Shown here: piece after piece, positions 1-4,681 of the stretch
Position numbering within the stretch: the stretch's first letter is position 1
How the letters are laid out: every line of letters starts with the position of its first letter
NCBI GenBank assembly: GCA_015490215.1
Contig: WFYH01000015.1
Coordinates: 1-5,008, forward strand
Reading direction: 5' to 3'
Source: Aquificaceae bacterium
Lineage (GTDB): Bacteria; Aquificota; Aquificia; Aquificales; Aquificaceae
Length of the DNA: 5,008 bases
The notes under the pieces: model-generated
The model's input: only the letters and a program-made list of their open reading frames with translations
Told to the model about the DNA's origin: nothing
Database searches by the model: none
Position numbers and translations under genes: made by a program

Positions 1-110
1 ACCCCGATCTCGTTTCTGACCTTAACATTGATGATGTGCTTCCTTACCTGTCCCTTTCTGGTTTGCCTAAGCTTGGGCGACTTTGAAACGCTCAGCTCCT
101 GAATACTCAT
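1..110 (-). CDS. ilvH: Acetolactate synthase small subunit (ACT domain), N-terminal part only
   Basis: Partial minus-strand gene running off the left edge; only about 36 residues are visible. After a charged N-terminal stretch (residues 1-22) comes RKHIINVKVRNEIG at 23-36, which matches the first beta strand and ligand-loop start of the ACT domain in IlvH/IlvN (family pattern: HxIxVxVxNxxGVLARI). The family's product is the regulatory subunit of acetohydroxyacid synthase, which stimulates the catalytic subunit and mediates valine feedback in branched-chain amino acid synthesis. Usual length is about 160-190 residues, so most of it is missing here. An in-frame TAA lies just upstream of the ATG, so the start cannot be earlier. 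Codon use (AGG, AGA, AAG) matches the neighbouring genes. There is no clear Shine-Dalgarno sequence; a promoter lies directly upstream. Another ACT-domain protein remains possible because the visible part is short. Confidence 0.55.
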   Translation of the reverse strand, partial: MSIQELSVSKSPKLRQTRKGQVRKHIINVKVRNEIG

Positions 111-119
111 GACTTAAAT

Positions 120-148
120 AGCCTATTTCCTCAAAGGGTTGGTGTCAA
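120..148 (-). promoter_or_regulatory. Sigma70-type promoter for the ilvH-like gene
   Basis: Read on the minus strand, a perfect TTGACA (148-143) is followed by a 17-bp spacer and TAGGCT (125-120), which keeps the key T, A and final T of a -10 box. The ATG begins only 9 bases after the -10, so the predicted transcript starts within a few bases of the start codon, giving a leaderless or nearly leaderless mRNA. The -35 box is also one arm of the long inverted repeat at 137-265, so the promoter and that structure share bases. Confidence 0.5.
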
Positions 149-265
149 GAGAAAAAACCTTCTCAGTAGGTTGCCACTCCGATGATGCAAGGTTAGGTAA
201 AGTTGAAAATCCTTTATTGGTATCATCTAATTTGCGACCTACCAACCTTCTCCCAGACCTTGACA
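137..265 (+). ncRNA. Candidate structured RNA: long rod hairpin with central bubble
   Basis: Nested complementary arms occupy most of the 111-279 gap. Helix A is TGTCAAG (143-149) with CTTGACA (259-265). A symmetric 16/16-nt internal loop follows (150-165 and 243-258). Helix B is GTAGGTTGC (166-174) with GCGACCTAC (234-242). A 6/6 internal loop comes next (175-180, 228-233). Helix C is GATGATGC (181-188) with GGTATCATC (220-227 paired). The apical hairpin is GGTAAAG (196-202) with CTTTATT (212-218). The imperfect pairs (172.236, 187.221, 196.218, 197.217) are all G.U if the plus strand is transcribed but A.C if the minus strand is, which favours plus. A competing fold pairs GGTTGGT (137-143) with ACCAACC (241-247) and lets 149-153/160-164 form a small hairpin. 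The size and bubble recall 6S RNA; a regulatory leader is an alternative. No consensus plus-strand promoter was found for it. Confidence 0.42.
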
Positions 266-279
266 TAAAATATTAGGTA

Positions 280-573
280 ATGAATCTCGTCCTCTTGATT
301 GCTATAGGTGTTCTGTTTTTCTTGGTAAGTTTCTTTTACTCTTCTTATTCGCTGAAGATTTTACAAGAGCACTCTCATAAGCTTACCGAATACAAAAGGC
401 TTAAGGATGAAAATTTAAAACTTAGGGCGCAAATAGAGAGCATTCTAAATATAAAGGAGCTTGAAAGATACGCCTTGCGGCATGGTTTTAAACCTTTTGA
501 TTGGGAAGAAACAGTTCTAATTCTCTTTACAAAACCTTCAAGGAAAGGTCAGCCCAAGAAGCTCCGTAAATAA
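280..573 (+). CDS. Small FtsL/FtsB/DivIC-like membrane coiled-coil protein
   Basis: A 97-residue protein. Residues 3-20 are one hydrophobic helix (LVLLIAIGVLFFLVSFF core) with almost nothing before it. Residues about 24-56 form a charged, heptad-like coiled coil (KLTEYKRLKDENLKLRAQIE region). A short C-terminal segment (58-80) reads IKELERYALRHGFKP, then a hydrophobic strand. This single-helix, coiled-coil, 'IExxAxxxGFxxP' layout is that of the bitopic septum proteins FtsL, FtsB and DivIC, which form part of the divisome in the inner membrane. Which of these it is cannot be decided from sequence alone. The ATG is preceded in frame by TAG GTA, so no upstream start exists. There is no proper Shine-Dalgarno; a possible -10 (TAAAAT, 266-271) ends 8 bases before the ATG. 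The 3' end overlaps the convergent nadC gene by 47 bp, so the basic tail (KPSRKGQPKKLRK) is antisense to the NadC C-terminus. Confidence 0.65.
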   Translation: MNLVLLIAIGVLFFLVSFFYSSYSLKILQEHSHKLTEYKRLKDENLKLRAQIESILNIKELERYALRHGFKPFDWEETVLILFTKPSRKGQPKKLRK

Positions 574-1348
574 TCGTTCCGGCAGATATAAAGTCTACTC
601 CTTTAATGGCGTATTGGCCTAAGTTTTTAAGGTTTATATTACCTGAAACCTCCACCTTTACCTTACCCTTTATAAGCTGGATAGCTTCTTTCACCTGCTC
701 TGGTTCAAAGTTGTCCAACATGACTATGTCAGCTCCTTCGGAAAGAGCTTCCTCAAGTTCTAGCAAATTTTCAATCTCAACCTCTATTTTGTAGATATGT
801 CCGAATTTTTCCTTTGCCTTCCTTATCGCTTCTTTTATTCCTCCTGCAACCTTTTTGTGGTTATCCTTTATGAGGATCATATCGTAGAGGGCATATCTGT
901 GGTTAAGTCCACCGCCTATTCTTACCGCATATTTCTCAAAGAACCTAAAGCCCGGGGTCGTCTTGCGTGTGTCAAGTATCTTTATGTTCGTTCCGCTGAG
1001 AGTCTCTGCAAAAAGTCTTGCTCTTGTAGCTATACCGGATAGACTTTGGAGAAGGTTCAGAACGGTCCTTTCTGCAGAAAGGATTGTGTAGGCATCTCCT
1101 TCAAGCTCAGCCAATAATTCGCCTTCTTTGAAAACTTCCCCTTCCTTTTTTGAAAAGTTGATCTGGACTCTTCCGAGAATTTTAAAGATCTCTTCCGCAA
1201 AAGGTGAACCGGCTAACACACCTTCGCTCTTGGCTTTTATATGTGCCTTTATATATTCACCTCTGCAGATGGCTTCCGAAGTTATGTCGCCCCTACCTAT
1301 GTCCTCTTCAAGAAATCTCAGAAGCTCCTTCCTTACGAAGGGAGTCAT
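527..1348 (-). CDS. nadC: Nicotinate-nucleotide pyrophosphorylase (quinolinate phosphoribosyltransferase)
   Basis: A full-length 273-residue enzyme converting quinolinate and PRPP to nicotinate mononucleotide, CO2 and pyrophosphate, the third step of de novo NAD synthesis, in the cytoplasm. Family motifs run in order: EDIGRGDIT (15-23), AERTVLNLLQSLSGIAT (92-108, with Arg94), LDTRKTTPG (125-133, Arg128), the GGGLNHR segment (145-151, His150 and Arg151), LIKDNH (159-164, Lys161), KIEVEIE (187-193), LDN (211-213, Asp212) and VSGNINL (234-240). These supply the basic pocket for quinolinate and PRPP and the acidic metal/ribose site. The end (SAGTIIYGASWADLSLKVL) differs somewhat from the common SVGALTHS form, and SGN replaces the usual SGG. 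ModD, a NadC-like protein, is a less likely alternative. An in-frame TAA four codons upstream fixes the ATG as the earliest start. There is no Shine-Dalgarno; a -10-like TAAAAT ends 6 bases upstream, suggesting a leaderless mRNA. It is divergent from tRNA-Gly. Confidence 0.95.
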   Translation of the reverse strand: MTPFVRKELLRFLEEDIGRGDITSEAICRGEYIKAHIKAKSEGVLAGSPFAEEIFKILGRVQINFSKKEGEVFKEGELLAELEGDAYTILSAERTVLNLLQSLSGIATRARLFAETLSGTNIKILDTRKTTPGFRFFEKYAVRIGGGLNHRYALYDMILIKDNHKKVAGGIKEAIRKAKEKFGHIYKIEVEIENLLELEEALSEGADIVMLDNFEPEQVKEAIQLIKGKVKVEVSGNINLKNLGQYAIKGVDFISAGTIIYGASWADLSLKVL

Positions 1349-1354
1349 GTCAAA

Positions 1355-1360
1355 ATTTTA
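1355..1360 (-). promoter_or_regulatory. Putative -10 element of nadC
   Basis: On the minus strand TAAAAT (1360-1355), preceded by TG at -12/-11 relative spacing (CTGTAAAAT), ends 6 bases before the nadC ATG. Transcription would start at or next to the A of the start codon. The region expected to hold a -35 (about 1378-1384) gives only TTATAG, a weak match. The hexamer overlaps the -35 of the oppositely directed tRNA promoter. Confidence 0.35.
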
Positions 1361-1385
1361 CAGGTATGCTTACGGATGCTATAAT
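1357..1385 (+). promoter_or_regulatory. Strong promoter of tRNA-Gly
   Basis: TTTACA (1357-1362), a 17-bp spacer and a perfect TATAAT (1380-1385) with an extended TG motif (TGCTATAAT from 1377) form a near-consensus sigma70 promoter. The predicted start is around 1392, only about 2-4 bases before the mature tRNA 5' end at 1395. This is the best promoter in the window. Confidence 0.75.
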
Positions 1386-1394
1386 TATTTTTAA

Positions 1395-1469
1395 GCGGGC
1401 GTAGCTCAGTGGTAGAGCGGCTGCTTGCCATGCAGCAGGTCGCGGGTTCAAGTCCCGTCGCCCGCTCCA
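1395..1469 (+). tRNA. tRNA-Gly, anticodon GCC
   Basis: A complete cloverleaf of 75 nt including an encoded CCA (1467-1469). The acceptor stem is GCGGGCG (1395-1401) with CGCCCGC (1459-1465), and the discriminator is U (1466), typical of bacterial tRNA-Gly. The D arm is GCTC/GAGC with loop AGTGGTA. The anticodon stem is GCTGC (1420-1424) with GCAGC (1432-1436), around loop TTGCCAT with GCC at 1427-1429, reading GGC and GGU codons. The variable loop is AGGTC, and the T arm carries TTCAAGT. It is transcribed from the promoter just upstream. No terminator hairpin follows before the ATP synthase genes, so read-through into them is possible. Confidence 0.98.
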
Positions 1470-1489
1470 ATACACATAATCCCTTAAAG

Positions 1490-1519
1490 TTGACATACAG
1501 CGTGGCGGTATAGGATAAT
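1490..1519 (+). promoter_or_regulatory. Promoter of the atpF'-atpF-atpH-ndk-tyrS operon
   Basis: A perfect TTGACA (1490-1495) is followed after 18 bp by GATAAT (1514-1519), which matches TATAAT at five of six positions; TAGGAT (1511-1516) at 15 bp is a weaker alternative. The predicted start near 1526 leaves a short leader of about 19 nt containing a strong ribosome binding site, unlike the apparently leaderless genes to the left. Confidence 0.6.
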
Positions 1520-1534
1520 TTCTTAAGCTCTTTC

Positions 1535-1542
1535 GGAGGTGA
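1535..1542 (+). promoter_or_regulatory. Ribosome binding site that sets the atpF' start
   Basis: GGAGGTGA is a near-perfect complement of the 16S rRNA 3' end. Its core GGAGG (1535-1539) lies 5 bases before the ATG at 1545. A GTG two codons earlier (1539) falls inside this site and so cannot be the start used with it. Confidence 0.8.
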
Positions 1543-1544
1543 GA

Positions 1545-1985
1545 ATGCAGGATAGTATAGGGGTAAATCCGAACGTCACTCTCCTAGTGCAAGCGGTTCT
1601 GTTCTTAGCGTTTGTGGCGCTTATGAACTTCCTCTTTGTAAAACCCTATTCCTCAGCTATTGAAGAGAGGGAAAAGATAGTCAAAAGGAACCTTGAAGAG
1701 GCTCAAAAGCTCAGGGAAGAGGCGAAGGGCTATTTGGAGGAAGCCAACAGGATACTAAGCGAAGCCCGCACGGAGGTAAATGCTATCTTGGAGGAAGCGA
1801 AAAAGGAAGCGGCAAGGATAAGAAACGAGATCCTTGAAAAGGCAGAACAGGAAGCTCAAGAGGAAATAGCCCGTAAAACCCAGCAGATAAGGGAATCCCT
1901 TGAAGAGGAAAAGAAGAAGATGGAAACCGCCATAAGAGAGATAGCCCAAGAGATAGTTAAGAAAATAACGGGAGAGGCAGCATGA
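1545..1985 (+). CDS. atpF': F1Fo ATP synthase subunit b' (peripheral stalk)
   Basis: A 146-residue protein: a single N-terminal transmembrane helix (about residues 9-30, rich in L, V, A and F), the FLFVKPYSSAIEEREKIV segment just after the membrane, then an almost unbroken Glu/Lys/Arg/Ala helix to the end. That is the usual form and length of the b/b' stator subunits. It would pair with the next gene product in a b-b' heterodimer that holds the F1 head still against the rotor. It has no signal peptide, unlike the following b subunit. The ATG at 1545 is chosen over GTG 1539 because the latter overlaps the Shine-Dalgarno site. The stop overlaps the next ATG (ATGA). Which of the two paralogues is formally b or b' is inferred from order and N-terminal type. 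Confidence 0.88.
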   Translation: MQDSIGVNPNVTLLVQAVLFLAFVALMNFLFVKPYSSAIEEREKIVKRNLEEAQKLREEAKGYLEEANRILSEARTEVNAILEEAKKEAARIRNEILEKAEQEAQEEIARKTQQIRESLEEEKKKMETAIREIAQEIVKKITGEAA

Positions 1986-2533
1986 GAGGGCTGATTTTGC
2001 TTTTAACTTTGTCGGGGGCTGTCTTCGCAGGCGGCGGCGAGGGAGGACACAGTCCTATAGAGCTTATCTGGAAAGGGGTAAACATAGCTTTATTTTTAGG
2101 GCTTGTGTATTGGTTCGGCAGGAAGCCCATAGCAGAAGCCTTTAACAATTTTTGGAGATCCCTTACCGAACCCGTAGACAGCTCGGAAGAGGAACTGCGC
2201 AAGGCTAAGGAAGAACTTCAAAAGGCAAAAGAGGAGCTTGAAAAGGCTAAGGTCAGGGCGGATGAATCCATAGCCCTCGCTAAGGAGTCAGCTCAGAGTG
2301 AAATAGAAAACGCCCGCAAGCACGCACAAGATGTGGCTCAGAGGATAAAGGAAAAGGCGAAGGAAACCGTTGAAATAGAACTAAAAAAAGCGAAAGAAGA
2401 ACTTGCAAGATACGGGCTCAGAAAGGCGGAAGAAATAGCTCAGGACCTCCTAAGGGAGTCTTTTGGCAACAAAGATGTTCAGAAGAGGTTCATTGAACGC
2501 CAGCTCAAGGTCTTGGAGGAGAGCAGAGCATGA
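1982..2533 (+). CDS. atpF: F1Fo ATP synthase subunit b with N-terminal signal peptide
   Basis: A 183-residue stator subunit. It starts with a secretory-type signal: MRG, a hydrophobic core (LILLLTLSG) and AVFA followed by GGGEGG, so cleavage after residue 16 is likely. Then come HSPIELIWKGVNIALFLGLV (23-42, the real membrane anchor), WFGRKPIAEAF and a long charged coiled coil (about 65-160) with repeated KAKEEL units, ending in the QDLLRESFG and ERQLKVLEE region that contacts delta/F1 in the family. Cleavage would leave a short N-terminal stretch outside the membrane. Such presequences on one b-type subunit occur in some lineages; here the paralogue next door lacks one. GGAGAGG (1971-1977) serves as ribosome binding site inside atpF', and start and stop overlap at both ends, suggesting coupled translation for balanced b:b' amounts. 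Confidence 0.88.
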   Translation: MRGLILLLTLSGAVFAGGGEGGHSPIELIWKGVNIALFLGLVYWFGRKPIAEAFNNFWRSLTEPVDSSEEELRKAKEELQKAKEELEKAKVRADESIALAKESAQSEIENARKHAQDVAQRIKEKAKETVEIELKKAKEELARYGLRKAEEIAQDLLRESFGNKDVQKRFIERQLKVLEESRA

Positions 2534-3078
2534 AAAGGAACAAGGACCTTGCCCGCAAGCTCGCCAGAGCTTTGGCTAAGAAATCCCCGAAGGATAAAGA
2601 AAGTCTCCTTGCAGTCGGTGAATTTCTCAGCATCTTGGCAGTCCTTTACAGGAAGAGCACAGAGGCAAAGCACCTTTTTGTAAACCCCTTCGTGCCTAAA
2701 GAAAAAAAGCTTGAGGTCCTCCGTGAGCTTGCGAAGAGGATGGGTGTCCCTGACGAGGTCCTTGAGGTTTTTGGATACATTCTAGAGATCAACGCTTTCC
2801 CGATGATATCCGAGATAAAGAGGTTATACGACCATGAAGTTGAAAGGATTATGAGGGTCTCTAAAGGTGAACTGCTGCTTGCCTCCGAGGTTGATGACGA
2901 AGTTGTTGAAAAAATAGCCTCAAGCATAAAGGAAATTCTCAAGAGAGATATAGACATAGAGGTTTCCTACGATCCTTCCCTTATAGGCGGGTTTGTGTTT
3001 AAGACCTCGGGCTTTGTAATAGACGCTTCCGTAAAAAGACAGCTTGGCAAACTCCTTACGGTAGGAGGAAGGATCTGA
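2530..3078 (+). CDS. atpH: F1Fo ATP synthase subunit delta (OSCP)
   Basis: A 182-residue delta subunit, the usual family length, which caps the F1 head and ties it to the b/b' stalk. The N-terminal half (about 1-105) is a helical bundle, with the LARKLARAL start and the FVNPFVPKEKKLEVLREL segment (50-67) typical of the F1-binding domain. The C-terminal part carries the family signature DPSLIGGFVFKTSGFVIDAS (148-167) followed by VKRQLGKL. The usual N-terminal 'YAxALFxxA' motif is reduced to LARALAKKS and preceded by a very basic MKRNKDLARK. GGAGGA (2515-2520) lies 9 bases before the ATG, inside atpF, and the start overlaps the atpF stop (ATGA). In many bacteria atpA follows directly; here ndk does. 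Confidence 0.93.
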   Translation: MKRNKDLARKLARALAKKSPKDKESLLAVGEFLSILAVLYRKSTEAKHLFVNPFVPKEKKLEVLRELAKRMGVPDEVLEVFGYILEINAFPMISEIKRLYDHEVERIMRVSKGELLLASEVDDEVVEKIASSIKEILKRDIDIEVSYDPSLIGGFVFKTSGFVIDASVKRQLGKLLTVGGRI

Positions 3079-3503
3079 TGGAGAGAACCCTTATTATCAT
3101 CAAACCCGACGCCGTAGAGAAGGGTGCAGTCGGAAAGATCCTTGACAGATTTATAGAGGAAGGTTTTAAGATCCTTGCACTTAAGATGTTCAGGTTTACA
3201 AAGGAGCAGGCACAGCAGTTTTACATAGTTCACAAAGAGAGACCCTTTTATGGGGAACTTGTAGAGTTTATGACCTCCGGTCCCGTGGTCGCTGCGGTGT
3301 TGGAGGGAGAAAACGCAATCCAGAGGGTCAGGGAAATCATAGGTCCTACCGACAGCGAAGAAGCAAGAAAGGAGGCGCCCAACTCTATAAGGGCGCTCTT
3401 TGGAACAGATAAGGGAAAGAACGCTATTCACGCCTCAGACTCTAAGGAGTCCGCCAGCTACGAAATACCTTTCATATTCTCCTCCCTTGAAATAATCAAA
3501 TGA
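3078..3503 (+). CDS. ndk: Nucleoside diphosphate kinase
   Basis: A 141-residue enzyme transferring the gamma phosphate of ATP to other NDPs through a phosphohistidine. All catalytic elements are visible: [12 protein letters not shown] (2-13, Lys9), [20 protein letters not shown] (52-71), [17 protein letters not shown] (75-91, with Arg85 and Thr91), NSIR (102-105, Arg105) and NAIHASDS (115-122), in which His118 is the phosphorylated residue and Asn115 a nucleotide contact. Two departures from the common form appear: IHASDS instead of IHGSDS, and a few extra residues in [15 protein letters not shown]. Both match my memory of the Aquifex enzyme. GGAGGA (3064-3069) is 8 bases before the ATG, which overlaps the atpH stop (TGATG). 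Its place after ATP synthase stalk genes puts ATP production and NTP balancing in one transcript. Confidence 0.98.
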   Translation: MERTLIIIKPDAVEKGAVGKILDRFIEEGFKILALKMFRFTKEQAQQFYIVHKERPFYGELVEFMTSGPVVAAVLEGENAIQRVREIIGPTDSEEARKEAPNSIRALFGTDKGKNAIHASDSKESASYEIPFIFSSLEIIK

Positions 3504-4681
3504 ACCCCGAGGAGCAATTAGAGTTACTAAAGAAGGGAACGGTAGAGATAATAGAGGAGGAGGAGCTTCTAAGGAAGCTCAAGGAAAAGAGGACACTAAG
3601 GATAAAAGCTGGATTTGATCCCACCGCTCCCGATTTGCACCTCGGTCACGTGGTTCTGCTTCAAAAGATGAGGGACTTCCAACAGCTTGGTCACGAAGTT
3701 TACTTTGTGGTGGGAGATTTTACCGCCATGATAGGAGATCCTACCGGCAGGAGTGAAACCAGACCTCCCTTATCGCGGGAAGAGGTTCTTAAGAATGCAG
3801 AAACCTACAAAGAACAGGTTTTTAAGATCCTTGACCCCGAAAAAACCAAGCTCGTGTTTAACAGCACGTGGTTGGAAAAGCTCGGCACGAAGGGAATAAT
3901 AGAGCTGTGCGCAAAATACACAGTTGCGAGGATGCTTGAAAGGGATGACTTTTCAAAGCGTTTTAAAGAAAACAGACCTATATACATCCATGAGTTTGTG
4001 TATCCCCTTCTGCAGGCTTACGACTCGGTGGCTATAGAGGCGGACGTGGAGCTGGGCGGAACGGATCAAAAGTTTAATCTACTCATAGGTAGGGACATTC
4101 AGAGGGAGTTCGGACAGGAACCGCAGGTGTGCATAACCATGCCCCTGCTAGTGGGTTTAGACGGCGTGCGTAAGATGTCTAAGTCTTACGGCAACTATGT
4201 GGGGATAACCGAAGATCCTAAGACGATGTTCGGAAAGATAATGTCCATCTCCGATGAACTCATGTGGGATTACTACACCCTGCTGACCGACTACACCCAA
4301 AAGGAGATAGAGGACATAAAAAGCAACTGGCACCCTATGGAGGCAAAGAAGCACTTGGCTTATCTCATAGTTAAACGCTTCCATTCGGAAGGGGAAGCCC
4401 AGAGGGCAAGGGAGTGGTTTGAAAGAACCTATTCAAAAAGGGAGTTCCCCGAGGACGCACCGCTGATTAAGGTGGAGGGAAAGGAAATAACAGCCCTTGA
4501 ACTTCTCCTAAAGCTCGGTGCAGTATCTTCAAAGAACGAGGGGAGACGCCTGATTCAAGGGGGAGGTCTGAAGATAAACTTTTCCAAGGTGACCGACCCT
4601 TATCAGAAGATAGACCTATCCCAAGAACTTAAGGTTCAAGTGGGTAAGAAGAAGTTTTTCAGAGTCAGGTCTGGGGACTGA
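3500..4681 (+). CDS. tyrS: Tyrosyl-tRNA synthetase
   Basis: A 393-residue cytoplasmic class I aminoacyl-tRNA synthetase charging tRNA-Tyr. The Rossmann catalytic core has [14 protein letters not shown] (37-50), whose HLGH is the HIGH motif; [17 protein letters not shown] (72-88); the tyrosine-binding YPLLQAYDS (168-176); [18 protein letters not shown] (184-201); and a canonical KMSKS loop (225-229). The C-terminal tRNA-binding S4-like domain follows at about 331-390 ([10 protein letters not shown], then [17 protein letters not shown]). KMSKS and the length of about 400 place it in the TyrS2/TyrZ-type branch rather than the E. coli-like TyrS branch with KFGKT. The ATG overlaps the ndk stop (ATGA) and no good Shine-Dalgarno lies before it, so reinitiation after ndk is likely. 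No terminator hairpin is seen after the stop. Confidence 0.98.
   Translation: MNPEEQLELLKKGTVEIIEEEELLRKLKEKRTLRIKAGFDPTAPDLHLGHVVLLQKMRDFQQLGHEVYFVVGDFTAMIGDPTGRSETRPPLSREEVLKNAETYKEQVFKILDPEKTKLVFNSTWLEKLGTKGIIELCAKYTVARMLERDDFSKRFKENRPIYIHEFVYPLLQAYDSVAIEADVELGGTDQKFNLLIGRDIQREFGQEPQVCITMPLLVGLDGVRKMSKSYGNYVGITEDPKTMFGKIMSISDELMWDYYTLLTDYTQKEIEDIKSNWHPMEAKKHLAYLIVKRFHSEGEAQRAREWFERTYSKREFPEDAPLIKVEGKEITALELLLKLGAVSSKNEGRRLIQGGGLKINFSKVTDPYQKIDLSQELKVQVGKKKFFRVRSGD

Noticed and set aside
3..86. Open plus-strand frame ending at 84-86 (reads PDLVSDLNIDD...)
   Set aside because: It is the antisense of the ACT-like minus-strand frame, which has a promoter, a proper start and family resemblance; the plus frame matches nothing I know.
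149..164. GAGAA-AAAACC-TTCTC hairpin as a transcription terminator
   Set aside because: The stem is only 5 bp and the T-run on the minus strand lies in the loop, not after the stem; it is better seen as part of the alternative RNA fold.
80..210. CRISPR repeat remnants (TTTGAAAC at 82-89, GTTGAAAA at 202-209)
   Set aside because: Only short TTGAAA-like words, with no regular repeat length or spacers and in a context explained better by the hairpin.
260..288. TTGACA at 260-265 as -35 box of the FtsL-like gene
   Set aside because: A -10 at 16-18 bp would fall at or after the ATG at 280 and no hexamer there resembles TATAAT.
606..1404. Plus-strand open frames running antisense to nadC
   Set aside because: They lie fully opposite the conserved nadC coding sequence, show Ser/Cys/Phe-rich composition typical of antisense frames and have no recognisable domain.
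1539..1541. GTG as the start of atpF'
   Set aside because: It lies inside the Shine-Dalgarno sequence GGAGGTGA; the ATG at 1545 has correct spacing.
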